From Hysterangium stoloniferum (lineage: Eukaryota > Basidiomycota > Agaricomycetes > Hysterangiales > Hysterangiaceae), in contig WHVD01000082.1 in NCBI GenBank assembly GCA_015178975.1, positions 124,001-188,000 on the forward strand: a stretch of 64,000 nucleotides of DNA, in the 5' to 3' direction. Every line of letters starts with the position of its first letter. Positions within the stretch are counted from its first letter, which is position 1. Below the pieces are notes generated by a model. The model saw only the letters and a program-made list of their open reading frames with translations, ran no database searches and was not told the DNA's origin. Made by a program: the position numbers and the translations under genes. Shown here one piece after another: positions 9,605 to 21,419 of this stretch.

Positions 9605-12600
9605 ATGCCCCCCAGGTTGAAGAGCTATGTCAAAGAAGGTGTCAAAGGTTGCTTGGAACTCCTCCCCATGCATCCTGTGAAGGACCTCTGAGATGCAGGA
9701 TATCATTTCCCTAGGTGAGATGCTTGGCATGAAAAGAAGTGACAATGTCCTCCCACTTCAAAACATTGCTGGCTGACGTCAACCCGTCCAGTCTCTGAAT
9801 GGCAGAGACCCAATGACTGTAGGCCTTTTGGTGTGTTCGAATAATGGTGCGAACACGATCAGCAGAGGCAGCTGTAATGTGGGTGATGAGAGGGAGTGTG
9901 AAGGGTATGCATATATCATGATTGGACTGTGGAATAATATACATATTATAGTACTTTGTTATCTAGTTTTTATTTCTTTTCTTTAACTCTCTATATCTTT
10001 CGAGCATACCCGTATTTCTTAGTTCGAAGTCTTGTGTATATCTATGGGCGCTCTCGGCACCAAATGACAGACACCTTTTTACCCAGCAGATACCACCTCG
10101 TAACAACCCGATGTCGAATAGTGAGAGGTGTCAAGGGTAACATCCCAGCTACCTATAAAGGTAGTGTTTTCTTGCATACTAATAGTCTTTGGACTCGAAC
10201 CGTGAAGGTCGAGTCCCACTCCCAAGTCTTCACGCTCATTGACACTATAGTCGACTCATGCTGCTATATCTCTACCCTAGATATTCAGTCTTTTGCTGAC
10301 TATCTCTCTTACTTCTAGCTACAAGTTGTACCGTAAGGGTCAACTCTTCTTTTCTCCTGTCCTCGTCATCACGAGCAACTGTACAGTTGCTCTTGTGACA
10401 TGTAGTGCGTCTCTCTACTAGTACTATCAGTCTAGTAATCTACTGTATTGTACTGGACGGTCAATACTTAATAATAGTAGTTGAATAAGTACTATTCTTC
10501 GTATATCGAGTGGTCAAAATCTATCGACTCTTCACAGGGAGCCGGGGGTGCAGTGATGGTGGGGTAGGAGTGGGAGGTGGTGTGCAGCTCGCATCCCCAC
10601 CAGAGGGAAGTCCTCCCGGGGCATTGGAATCCGATAACAGATGCTCCAACAGGTCGACCAAGTCCACAGCTGAATGAATTGGTGCATGCTCAGGAAGGAC
10701 ACAAGTGGAGTCCATGAGCAGGGACCAAAACATGGAGAGCTCAACCTGTTTGATGTCCTCTGCTAAATGCAGCTGTTCTTTAGGGTCATTGATGTGTAAG
10801 TAAAGTGTACTCATGTGGTCCAAAGCATGAGAGACCCACTATACCCTTGAATATGTCCTTTAAGAAGGGGTTGCTGCAAGGTTTGTCCCAGTCACGTTAG
10901 TGTGCATCCCACAGTAAAAATGTCAGAAGGGTAGTTAATTGACAAGTGCATCCAACCTGCCTGTGAGAAATGAGCCAAGTCAGCTGTGTCCCAAGAGTGA
11001 GGGGGAGAAGGTGGTTGTGGCAGAGGGCTGCGAATGGGGTCAGCCAGAATGGGGTCAATGGCAAGGGGCTCGTCGTCTTGGCCCTCCACTTCCCCTTTGC
11101 CTTTTCGCTTAAGGGGGGAGGCTCCTTGAAGACTTCCATGGCTGGAGGAGGTTCCTCAAAGACCTCCGTGGCTGGGGGGGATTCCTCAAAGATGTCCATG
11201 ACTGGGGGAGGCTCCTCGAGGACTTCCTGGATTGGGTGATCAACATCCATCAATGTAATATTGGGTTGATGAATGGCAGGGAAACACAAGGTGAGTAGGG
11301 AGAGGCGGGCGGTGGACTCCGAACTGGCAGGAGAATGTGGGATGTGTCTGACACTGTAGAGAACAATGGCATCAGGGTAGAGCAGGTGGTGACAAGGGGT
11401 TCAGGTGATGTGCAGGAGGGTGGAGTTGTCCATGGTGCAGGAGGGGGCTTGGGCATGGGTGAGGGCGGTGGTATGAGGGAAGGTCCTGTGCAGGGGAGAG
11501 GTAATGGTATAGGAGGGAGAGGAGGCGGGTTGGTGGTGGATGGCTCAAGACTTCCCGGAAGCTCTGAGAAGGGTGTGAAGCACTGCAGTGGGGGTGCAGA
11601 GGAAACGGACGGAGGTGGAGAGAGGTGGGTGGAGCTGGACGGCATCGTAGGGTTGGCTGGATAATACCCCCTCCAAACCCTGATGGAAGTCAGTAATTTT
11701 CTTTGCTGGTTAGGGTCACTTGTGAAGAAGTGAACGTTGTCATGAAGTAAAGAACCTTCATGGCAGTCAGTGCCGAGGTACTTGTCATTGTAGGTGGGGT
11801 AGCGTGGTTGGTCATCCTCTGAGACAGATGAGAAATCGATGGGCCCCATCCGATAGGTTTGTTCCTGGGGCCCACATTGGGAAGGAGGCCTGGGAGGTAG
11901 TGCAACTCTGTTCCCATGTTGTAATGCAATGCTTTGTAGTTTGATCCTCCATGCTCTGTCCCAATTGTAGAAGGTGACACCATCCTTTCCTTTCCTGCTT
12001 TTCTGTCCCACACTCTGAACACATGGCATGCCACCATCACTGCAGTCCGTCTCAGCGAATTCCATCCACTTATGGCCCAGGGGGGGGAGCAATGGCTGAA
12101 GGGTTGTTGCTTCCTTCCATTCTCCTCCATTCCTGCCATGTCTGCTTTGAGGGGACATTATCCCTAGCACCCATCTTTCGCTGTCCTTCTAAGTACTCCT
12201 CCCTCCTCTTTCTCTTGAGCATTTTTAGTTCCTCCTGAACTTGCACAGAGAAAGCATCGGACTGTCATTTTTTCCTGATCTCCTCTTTGGTGGAAGGGAA
12301 GATACTACGAGGGGATAGGGGGGTTTTGCTCCATGTTCCCATGGGAGCCCCCCAAGTGCCAGAGGACAAGGGTGCAGCTTTTGGGAAGGGGTCCATCTGT
12401 GGAGGATATGTGGACAAAGAGGCTTCCCCCAAGCACTCGACAATCTCTGTTTGAGGTGGTGGGGAAGGAGGAACCATCATTTGGGGCCGAGGTATCCTTT
12501 TAAAGTTGGGGAGTCGGGGTCTGGGAAGAGGAGTATATGGAGTAAAAACAGTTCCACTCCCCAAGCTGGCAGAGGTTCCTGCTGTGTTGTCCTGCGAGGT

Positions 12601-12750
12601 GGAGTGCATCGATGATGGCATCCCAGAATTACCCATACAGTGCTTGACATTTTCAGTATAAGACAATGTGGCAGAAGTATTGATAGGTTGGGGTTGTGGT
12701 ATTCTTTTGAAGTTGGGGAGCCTGGGTTTGGGTTGTTGTTCCTGCAACAT
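9605..12750 (-). pseudogene. Repeated proline-rich gene, family P, copy 1
   Basis: Function not recognised. From the right, the frame carries two PRLPNFKRIP repeats, a basic ELKMLKRKRREEYLEG helix, a conserved-looking globular stretch (FYNWDRAWRIKL, near 11940), a long proline/serine tract, an acidic EEPPPAMEVF repeat with EKAKGKWRAK (near 11100), then MDHMSTLYLHINDPKEQ (near 10800) and, across an LTR insertion, HQKAYSHWVSAIQRL (near 9830). Stops and frame changes interrupt it (for example after EEIRKK near 12265). A second copy at 45.6-46.4 kb shares the AKGKWRA and MDxMxxLYLxIxDPxxx blocks in the same order, so it is a real dispersed family. It may be a captured host gene or the cargo of an unidentified transposon. 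Confidence 0.55.
9897..10536. repeat. Solo LTR D with perfect TSD
   Basis: 640 bp, TGTGAAGGGTATGC ... CGACTCTTCACA, flanked on both sides by GGGAG (9892-9896 and 10537-10541). It splits the family P coding frame. A second copy lies at 33534-34174. Confidence 0.9.
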
Positions 12751-12950
12751 AATGTACTGGCTTGCGAGATTGACGTGGAGGGAAGAGACAGGGGGATAAA
12801 AATTTCTTTAGCAGATTTACATATTTTATATTAATTTTAAGCTCCACTCGGTTATTGAGGTGAAACGCCGAGGGGAATGAATAATAGTGTGTAGAGTTAA
12901 AAAGTAATAAACAGTGTTTTCATTGTGAAAGGATGAAATGATCGTTAGAT

Positions 12951-15240
12951 TCAATAAATAGTTTTGTAAGCTCTGAGAAGAGTGGGGGCATTATGAAGGT
13001 CATTGCCATTTAACCAAGTGTCCTCTTCCGGTCCATATCCTTTCCATCGAACTTGGAAAAGGAGTTGATTTCGATGCTTTTTGTGTCCCACTATAGCCTC
13101 TACTTTGTACTCCTCGTCGTTACAGTCTAGTTCCCGAGGGTTTTCAAGTAGTGCCCTTGATCCAAATTCCTTGGGGGAGAAATGGTACTTTTTAAGATGG
13201 TCTCAGTTGATCACGGGATGTATTTGATATTCCAAGGGAATGCAGAGTGGAAAGACTTGAGGATTGATCTTCTCCAAGACTTCAAATGGTCCTATGTATC
13301 TGTCTTTGTATGAGTTTCCTCCCAGGTCCTTTGTCTTTGATGAGCTCGAGAGAATGAGGATTGATTAGAACATAATCTCCTTCTGAGATATCTTCCACCA
13401 ATCTCCTTTTCTTATTGTAGCTGTGAGCTTTCCTTTCTTGTGCTTGTGCAATTGAATCTCGCGCCACCTGTCAATGGTTCTCCAGTTCTAAGATCCATTG
13501 GTCAGCCAAGGGGCTATCCAACAATTCTCTGGGAACCATGGGGTTGTCCCCTCCTAGGCAGCGAGACATTCTTCTTGGTAAGTATCCCATCAGCAAAAAG
13601 GCCGGTGCATAGCTTGTTGAACTCTGAACCATCAAATTGTAGGTATGGGCCACCATGTTACGACCCGTTCCCGGATGTTTCAATATCCGACTTCCGGTCT
13701 CCCACTCCCGACTTCCGGTCTCCCACTCCCGACTTCCGATCCCCGACTTCCGACTTTGACCTCCGACTTCCGACTTTGACCTCCGACTATGGAACATCAT
13801 AGTTACCGTATCATCCGCGTTCTTCGTTTGTTCCACATTTGGTAATTTGTCCATTGACAAGTATTCATTCGTTTGTTGTTGTATTCCCGTCTCGGAATAT
13901 TGTCTTCCTAATATGTCTTATTGTATTTCCGTTTTAAGAATACTTCCGTTTCTGTCTTATTATGGTCTTAGTTTGTAGTACAATAACGAGCAGACTTATA
14001 TTAGTTTCCGCGAATTTGTACTTTACCTTAGATCTGATATCGACTTAGTTTCTTATTCCTCCTCCCGTCTTTCTGTACGCTCGATATTCAGAACTCTTCG
14101 GAACTCTGAATATCCATATCTTCCGTCGTTAGTTCACTTCCGAAATTAAGGACATTGAGCGTTTGCGTAGAGGTGCAGCACATAAGCTGAAGCCGACGTC
14201 CTGACCCTATCCACGAGTTTCCGACTTCCCGGTGACTTCCCGATAGTTCTGGAATAAGTTCCCGACACGGCACTTAACACACCACTTGAGTCCATTTAGA
14301 CCATTCCTCTTTTGAAGAAGCACAGTACGCTCTGAGCATTTGCTCAACAATAGCATTGGCATTCTCCATTTGACCATCAGTTTGAGGATGATGGGACAAG
14401 GATACCGCAAGGGCACTTCCATACACCTTGCAGACCTCTCTCCAGAACCTACAGGTCCATCTCTTGTCTCAATCACAGATTATCCTTGAGGAAGCCAAAG
14501 GGAGCGGCTACCTTATTCACAAAAAGTTGTGCGAATCCTTCTGCAGATAGATCCGAGGTCGTGGGCTCACAAATTAAGAAATGCATGAGTTTATCCACAG
14601 TGATGAAGATGGTGGAGTAAGCACCCTCTGCAGAAGGTGGCAATCCAGTAATCAGGTCCATTGAGACAACCTCAAATGGCCTTAAGGGTGCTTCTGTGGG
14701 TCGAAGAGCTCCTTGTTGAGCGGAATGATCAAACCTTAGTTTTCTGGCATATGTCACAGCTGTGAGCATACACCACAGTCCTGCAACATCCTTGGCCAGA
14801 AAAACCGGTCCTTCATCAGCTGAAAGAGTCTGTGACTGCCCACATGAGCTCCTTCGAAGGGATTGTTGTGTATCAATTTGAGTATGGTTGATGTCATGCT
14901 GCTAGGTACGCAGATTCGACTTTTCAGGGGTTTAGTGATGCCTTTCTTGTCACTTCGTTCGAAAAAGAACTTGCTGTGTTTCTTACCTTGTTTCATGTTA
15001 GATCTCCTAGGGACAGTTTTATCTTCAGTTTCACTGAGGAGGATGTGACCACGATTGGTGGAGTCGATTCCCCTAGAGTGTTCTTCCTCATGCCAGAGGT
15101 CCAACTCTTCCTGTTCAGCAATCATGACTCTGGGCTTCTGAAACCGGTAATGCTCTCGATGTGTTTGGACCCAAGCATTAATCAGAGCCTCTTGTAGATT
15201 GTTAGCATAAGTCTGCAAGCTCATGATGTCATCGATGGGT
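12951..15240 (-). pseudogene. Chromovirus Gypsy pol, 3' half (integrase and chromodomain)
   Basis: Read leftwards: a region before integrase (near 15220), integrase zinc-binding segment (HNNPFEGAHVGSHRLFQLM, near 14850; usual HHCC partly altered), the catalytic core with SMDLITGLPPS and IFITVDKLMH (near 14640) and HPQTDGQMENANAIVEQ (near 14360), then after an LTR insertion APAFLLMGYLPR (near 13600), GDYVLINPHSLEL (near 13360) and a C-terminal chromodomain EEYKVEAIVGHKK ... FQVRWKGYGPEEDTW (near 13070-13110) ending in a stop at 12951. The chromodomain targets such elements to heterochromatin. Several frameshifts and stops break it. RT, RNase H and gag are absent; the upstream side meets LTR C at 15279. 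Confidence 0.85.
13656..14279 (+). repeat. Solo LTR B, copy 1, with perfect TSD
   Basis: 624 bp, TGTTACGACCCG ... GGCACTTAACA, flanked by CACCA on both sides (13651-13655, 14280-14284). It sits within the integrase frame. Contains several tandem CGACTTCCG-type words near 13690-13790 and the shared motif near 14180. Confidence 0.92.
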
Positions 15241-15278
15241 TGTCCTTGTAGAAGGTAAAGCTATCCATGGGCAGCGTC

Positions 15279-15753
15279 TGTGAAGAGTGGTAGAAGTTCA
15301 GACTGTTCTATATATGAAGAAATGAGTAGAAAGGAAGAATATTGACCTATTCGGTGCAATATAAGAGAAAGTGAGAGAAAGAGCACGAGATGACAAAGGA
15401 GTCAATGAGTGTGATGGTTCGAGTGGAAGCCTCGACTGTTATAGTTCGAGGCCAGAAGTGTTCAGTAGTTCAGATAATGCTACCTATATGGTAGCTGACA
15501 CGTTACCCTGATCACCGCTCATAGTAGACCTAGTTTTATGTCTTACGAGTGGTGGTGCTTGGGTAAAAGTGTGTCTGAGTTTCATTAGGTGCTGAGTGTA
15601 CCCACAAGTATACACAATGCTTCGAACTAATGAAATATGCAATATTCGAAGAATATAAAAGATAGAAAAATATGAATAAAATGTGTAAAATATAAATGAA
15701 ATAAAAGGAGTGTTTTACCACAATGAAACTGTGGTAAAAGCATACTCCTCACA
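15279..15753. repeat. Solo LTR C, copy 1
   Basis: 475 bp, TGTGAAGAGTGG ... CATACTCCTCACA, flanked by GCGTC and GTGTC, a 5-bp TSD with one transition. A longer copy is at 42556-43666 in the other orientation. Confidence 0.85.
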
Positions 15754-17319
15754 GTGTCAGGATGAGTCTGCACATTTCATCCTTTCAATTTTGGTGGAAC
15801 CCATACAGGAAGTGATAAGTTTAATTTTCCATTGAACGTAGTGAACGGGTGTCTCACAATTGTGGCCGACTTGTCAAAACTTCATCGCTTCCTATTCTAA
15901 GGCTAAGGATTTGTGCCAATGAGTTCCAAGTAATCCCTCTACGATGCCTCAAAGGAACGACCCATGAGATTGACTGAATTCAGTGTGATGTTCATGGTCC
16001 AGGGTGCTCCACCAGACCTTAGCATTGCCAGTGAGTCATCTTGGCAGAGAAACTCCTAACAATGTGCTCATGGAGTCTGATACCTCCCAGAGACTCATGA
16101 TATCCATGATGTAGTCCAAAGCCTTGGATTGAGTTCCATTGTATTCAGGAAGGTCAGACCATTTTATCTTGATGTTGTTGGTGTTAAGAGCAATCTTCTT
16201 ATCCTTAGGTAAGTCATCAATAAACACGCTGGCTCAAGGCTGCATCAGAGTTCAAAAGGGGGAGTTAGGTACTCCACAATGTCGCCCCCCACATCCTGAA
16301 TTCCCTCCATAGTCTGAATCATTCAAGCTCCTGGATGAACTGCTGCAACCTGACCAGCTATACCCTCGGTGAATGTGGTAGAGAAGGAGGGTCGACCCTT
16401 GCTGGTGACCAATCAATTCCTAACCACAGGCTGTTTGTCACCAAAGTTGGGGCTATCCAAATTCTTTCAAATGTGATGCGAGAGCAATGAATCCCCTGGT
16501 GGGGCATGGGGCTGGGTTCTGTCACAATTCATCTCTCAATTTCAGTCATATTCAAAAGCCGACATGGCTGAGGCTGATGGAAAGGAGCACAGACTTCAAT
16601 CCTTTTTTCCTGAAGATGACCTATCACTTCCATCCTCATATCCAACAGGAAATCCTCCAAAATGACAGGACAATTGAGTGAATGGAGGAAACAAGTATCA
16701 GGAGACCCATTTAGGTTGTGAACAAACGAATTAGTCGTGGAGAGAGGCGAATCAGGCAATTGAATTGAATTATTATAAGGGTGAAGCACTTCCAAAACCA
16801 TTTTATTGAGTCTTCTCTGATTTCACTTCAACTGCCACCTTAGAGTAAAGTATGTGAACGATACATTTGGCGTGACAACATTAAGAGACTCCTCCAACAT
16901 TCAAATGTACATATACTGGTAGTCAACCTTGGGCATGACATGATCCCCACCAAGTAGGATGTGAAGGATCTGCAGTGTGTCATCATATGTACGAAGCACT
17001 TTGAGGAATAAAGAGAACACTTCCCGCTTAAAAACCGTTCTTCCCCCTTCCATAATGGATGTACATAACATCACTCGACCATTCAGGAATCAAGTGGGTC
17101 AGATCCTCAAGGGTTCCTGGTCATGTGAATAAGTCCCGCACCAATAAGATGGCCTGATAATGACCTAACCAGACTGCTACCATCACCAGTAAAGAAGGGT
17201 AATCCATTTTGTACTCCTCCACAAAAGGAGTAAGCTGATCAGTGGAGATTCGATCGGTGTAGTATGTGTCCCACTTCACATCAATAGGCTCGGCATAAAC
17301 CATATGACCCCCAAGGAAC

Positions 17320-19325
17320 GAGGCTATGCATAATCTGTAAGAGTCGAGTCGTCCTGTCCATTTAAGGAAGTTTAATTAGTTACCTAAATATTAAAATTGA
17401 ATAATTAATGTATATTATAAAGAACTAAAATAATTACAGTGATAAAAAAATTAAATTGGTTATTGGTTAGAACGAAGATTGGGAGGGCAGGTGGCAGGTG
17501 GAAACACAGGCTCGGAATTGGTGTGCAGTCTAGATTGTTGGAGGTAAGATAAATGAACATTATAAGAAGATGTAGGTGGCTCGAGTTCAGGAGGGAGTGA
17601 TGCATAGAAAGGCTCGGCGGATGTGGGATGATAAGACGAAGAGGGTGAGGATAGGGATGGGAAAGGGAAATTTTCCTTTTTGGTGGATATTGCAACAGCT
17701 GGTGTTGGAAAGCCTCTCCCAGAAGCTTTGACATTAATCTTCTTACCACCGGACACTTGTTTCTTCTCAGTGCGTAATTGATTCACATTCTCTATGGCTA
17801 TCTTCTTTTCTTCTAATGCTGCTGCCAATTTGATTTTGATATTTGTGACCTCCTTGTGTATGTGATCAGCTGTGTCCACTCATTCAATATGTAGAGAAGT
17901 CTGATGATTATTTGAGATGAACCAGTGTGTGTGTGTTTTGATGGATTGTCAAGATGCAGTTTTCTGATGCCAATTGAAGTTCGCATGAAATCTGTTTATC
18001 ATATTTAAATGCACTAGTAATGAGATTAGATATCTGTGATAATTATAAATCGTTCATGTAACTCACCTGTCAATTGCCTCTGCAAGTGGGATGTGGATAC
18101 CTGTGGCATGATTTGTTGCTTGATGTGACTGTTCATTAAGATTTGTGTTGGTTGGTCCGAGACCCCAGTCAGCTGATGGAATTTTTGAAAAATGGCGGCA
18201 CAGTGCAGGGATATACCATGGATATGCAAGCTTGTTCCACCACCAGTCTGCAGAACCAAAATAAGTAATAACGGTGTAAGTGTTTTAGAAAAAGTAAATA
18301 CCTTGGACTTTCAGTTGTTCATGCCCCAAGCACCAAGCTGTAAATTCATCCATCTTCTCCTGTGTCGTGATATATTGAAAGTGAGCAATGCGGTTGTAAT
18401 CTTCATGCGAACAAACTGCCTTTAGAGGATCAACCCCTCTAGAAAGCCAATTAGACCAAAGTCACAAGAAAAGTAAAGACGTACCGTTGGCAATGTATGT
18501 TGCAAATGTGACTACAATACTGAACTATAATTTGTGGATCCTTTGTCACAATCCTGCTGGTGCCCCAGTAGATTTATCTAACAAATATTAGCAAAAATAG
18601 AGCTGACTGAGGAAATATAAAGCTTACTTGGGGTCACCCAGGTGATTGGAGGAGGATATTCAGAAGATCTAGATACTCTCTGCAGTTGTTTATCTCGTGA
18701 AAATTAGCAAAGAACATCTGGAGAGAATATGAACCTTACTGGCTATCACCACTGAATGCTCAGAAGATGTTGATGATCCCCACTGTTGTTTATACTGTCT
18801 CAATGGAAGTGCACTTGCAGATGTTGAAGACTCTGTGGAGTACACAGTGTGGGAACCTGGAGCCATTCAACTACAAAATGCTGGAAATTTTCAGCATTCA
18901 CCCAATTTATAGCATTCTTGATGGAAAGAAAGTCGCCAGATGCTTCAATAATACCAGTAGTGAAGTACTGAAAGAATTAACAATCAATTTAGCTGTTGTC
19001 CACACTCCAAGGCATAATATTTATACACTCACTTTTGTCCAATAGGCTCTGATAATCTCATCTCCCACCACTTTGAGAAGGCTTAACAGGTTGATTGAGC
19101 TGGAAGACATCAGTTGAGAATGGAAGCAGGAAGCAGGGTGTGTGACATGTCCTGACTGTGATATTGTCACATAGATCACACACTTTGTTGTGATTTGTTT
19201 ATTTGTATTTTTACTCATGGGGGTTAACAGATCATGTGGGGGTTATCCCAGGTTATCAATGTGGGTGAATGTGGGTGGTCACGTGCATGTACGTGACTTG
19301 ACTCTTACAGATTATGTATATACTC
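17320..19325 (-). mobile_element. MULE-type DNA transposon with 9-bp TSD
   Basis: Bounded by CCAAGGAAC on both sides (17311-17319 and 19326-19334); the uninterrupted paralogue near 32680 has a single CCAAAGAAC. Terminal inverted repeats of about 30 bp start GAGGCTATGCATAATCTG on the left and, reversed, GAGTATATACATAATCTG on the right, and both continue TAAGAGTC. A 9-bp TSD with TIRs of this size is characteristic of Mutator-like elements. A transposase remnant lies inside on the minus strand. Confidence 0.85.
17460..18425 (-). pseudogene. MULE transposase-like C-terminal remnant
   Basis: Two exons joined by a plausible short intron (18243-18300, GT...AG on the minus strand). They read ...DEFTAWCLGHEQLKVQ and then WWWNKLAYPWYIPALCRHF, SKIPSADWGLGPTNTNLNEQ, SHQATNHATGIHIPLAEAI. 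The DWxLxPxxTN-x2-E-x2-H block is one I associate with transposase-like proteins multiplied in Agaricomycete genomes; this is from memory. Further left, a coiled-coil/basic region (17460-17879; LAAALEEKKIAIENVNQL) would be the C-terminal tail. The catalytic DDE part should be upstream, but 18430-19050 gives no recognisable domain. Its location between TIRs supports the transposase reading. Confidence 0.5.
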
Positions 19326-19462
19326 CCAAGGAACTGCTTAAGGATAACTCGTCTTGGTGGGAACATGAGAATGGGCTCGGGTGCTCAGGTAGGCTCAATG
19401 TTAGCTCCAGGGGTGCTCAACTGCCCAGTTGGTGAATGTTCCTCTGGCGGATCGGGGAGGGT

Positions 19463-20569
19463 TGTCACAACCATCACAAGTCACAACATTGTCACAAACA
19501 ATCAAAGGTAATATTCGACAATCTTCGACGCATCAAATTCGACTCAACAAACCCGAACATTATTCGACAACATCGAATCTCTTTCGACATGTCTCATTTT
19601 GACATCATGTATGATTTCATTATTAGTTCATAACATAGTCATAATGATACGAAGAAAAGCATAAAAGGGCTATGAAAGGAGCGAGGGAAGTCAGTCGAAA
19701 TATCTGTAATTTAGGAGGATATCTGAAAACTATTAATTATACCAAATTCTAATATACTCTAAAGGTCATTTAAACATCTGAGATGTGATTCAAACATAAT
19801 TTGGTTTTTAAAACTTTTTGAAAATTTTAAACTCTCTCATACATTACAAACTAAAGAATCTTTCCGGACATGAGTAGACAATAAAAAAAATTAGTAGTTT
19901 GAAACACTAATACTTTTAAAAAATAGATACCTTTAGATAGTCCATTCCATGCATATGTATATCATTGGCACCTCTAACTACATATGTATTACTTCGGAAT
20001 GGATCTGTTAATCTGAACAGATTTCTACTTGATTCAACATACCCAGAATATATAGGGGGTTTTACTTAATAAAGACAGCTGTGATATGAAAAATTTCCAA
20101 TAATATTTTACATATTTTACATGGAAATAACTACATTTCAACTTTTAAAAAACAAAGTACTAATAAAAGTATTAGTAGGCATCTGTAAAAGGAAGGAAAT
20201 TATATACAATGGAATTTGTTAAATAACTATGGGTTGTATAAGATGTAATATGGAGAACTATTTCTGATGGTTATTTTTTGATGATATAATTGTTTCAGAA
20301 TAGATATCACTATTTAAAGATGGAGTTTTGTAAAAATAAGACTTTTATTAGTAAATATTTGAGATTATAGTAATTATAAACACCCTCCTTAGTGATACTA
20401 GTAATCTACTTGTCGTAACTTCTTTGACAAATACTTCCATGAGTTTTCGCGACTGGTAATAGCCTCTTACTTCATCGACAGGGCAAATATATACTTTGTC
20501 GAACGAGGCTTTCGAGTTCGATTAGTAGAATATTATTCAACTTTATTGAAGAATAATCGATTCGTGACA
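19463..20569. repeat. Solo LTR R in family Q gene
   Basis: 1107 bp including a nested TIR element, TGTCACAACCATC ... GATTCGTGACA, flanked by AGGGT and AGGAT (one mismatch). The paralogue at 32.8 kb lacks it. Confidence 0.8.
19714..20388. mobile_element. Small TIR element S in LTR R
   Basis: 675 bp, ends GGAGGATATCTG and (reversed) GGAGGGTGTTTA, flanked by TTA on both sides (19711-19713, 20389-20391). AT-rich and non-coding, so a MITE-like element. A 3-bp TTA TSD fits PIF/Harbinger-type elements. A truncated copy is at 31793-32151. Confidence 0.7.
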
Positions 20570-20774
20570 AGGATATTCACTGACGGTCCAGCTGCTACTC
20601 TCAGGGAATCCTCAGGAGGGACTGATCTTTGAAAAGTCAACGAAGACTTCCTCATGGTGACATTATGGGGTGGTTCCAGACTAGCAGGTCTTTGACGAGG
20701 TGTTGAACTACTTGGGGTTGTTGAAGATCTCGGTGTTGGTTCTTACCTGTGGTCATTTGCATGCTTAGAAATTA

Positions 20775-21174
20775 ATAGTTGAATAAACAGAGTAGTGTGG
20801 ATATAGTCTGTGTGGATTGAGATAACAGTTCAAGTTTTGACTAGTGTAGTTCAAAACTGTGATTGTGCTGGTAGTTAAGGCCCATCTGTGACGGTTGAGA
20901 TGATACCCCAATCACAACTTGCAGGACACTAAGTGGGTGTCTGGGCAAGTCGTGGTTACAGGGTAAAAAGTGTCTGAGTTCTAACTATAGGTGCTAGAAT
21001 ACATAGGTCTGGCGCATATGTGCCCACAAGAGTCTATGTACTGAATGCATAGGTCGTTGAACTAAATATATGTGTATAATAAAATAGAGAGAGAAATAGA
21101 AATAATAATGGAAATATAGTGTAGGCTCGTCCAGACTATATTTTGGAGTATATTTTGCAGTACCTCTCACAAGC
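20775..21174. repeat. LTR G 3' fragment
   Basis: Matches 9200-9604 and ends CAGTACCTCTCACA. The first ~200 bp are missing. Confidence 0.75.
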
Positions 21175-21419
21175 ATCCTAACAGTTTATGTGAGGGCACA
21201 ACACATAAGTTGAAGTTAAGTGACACGAATCGAATTCTACTCAATAAAGTTGAATAAACAATTGAAGAATATTCAACAATATTGAATGCAGATGCCTTAT
21301 TCAACGAAGTATTAATTCATCCTGTTGATAAAGTGTGAGGACACAGAGGCTCACCAATCCAATAAGTTAAAGTAGCATGGTAGGTCCATGGGTGTTTTTA
21401 GGTGCTGTGAGAGTGTGGA
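21175..21419. other. LTR debris, no gene
   Basis: Contains GGGCACAACACATAAGTTGAAG at 21195, like the LTR T segments at 44.4 and 44.8 kb, then AT-rich sequence with repeated TTCAAC/GTTGAATA words. No coding sequence seen. Confidence 0.45.

Larger units (their letters stand above)
15759..20770 (-). pseudogene. Gag-like gene, family Q, copy 1 (multiply interrupted)
   Basis: Paralogue of 32155-32981. The N-terminal part at 20575-20770 and 19335-19462 (serine/proline-rich) continues, once insertions are removed, into MVYAEPIDVKWDTYY (17300), a region with GGRTVFKREVFSLFLKVL (near 17030) and, at 16230-15770, a segment resembling Agaricomycete retrotransposon Gag (SDLPEYNGTQSKALDYI, GNAKVWWSTLDHEH in neighbouring frames). 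Stops and frameshifts are frequent. The coding sequence is separated by LTR R, which contains a TIR element, and by a MULE. The Gag identification is from general resemblance of the last part; the first parts are unrecognised. Comparison with copy 2 supports the deduced insertion points. Confidence 0.5.

Noticed and set aside
9956-10318. 120-residue plus-strand frame
   Set aside because: Lies wholly in solo LTR D and is not conserved as a frame in copy 2.
13690-13800. Evidence for RIP (repeat-induced point mutation)
   Set aside because: TSD mismatches are transitions, but too few copies can be compared by eye to show a dinucleotide bias.
18767-19045. Plus-strand 92-residue gene in the MULE
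   Set aside because: No domain, no paralogue, and opposite to the transposase exons; likely chance.
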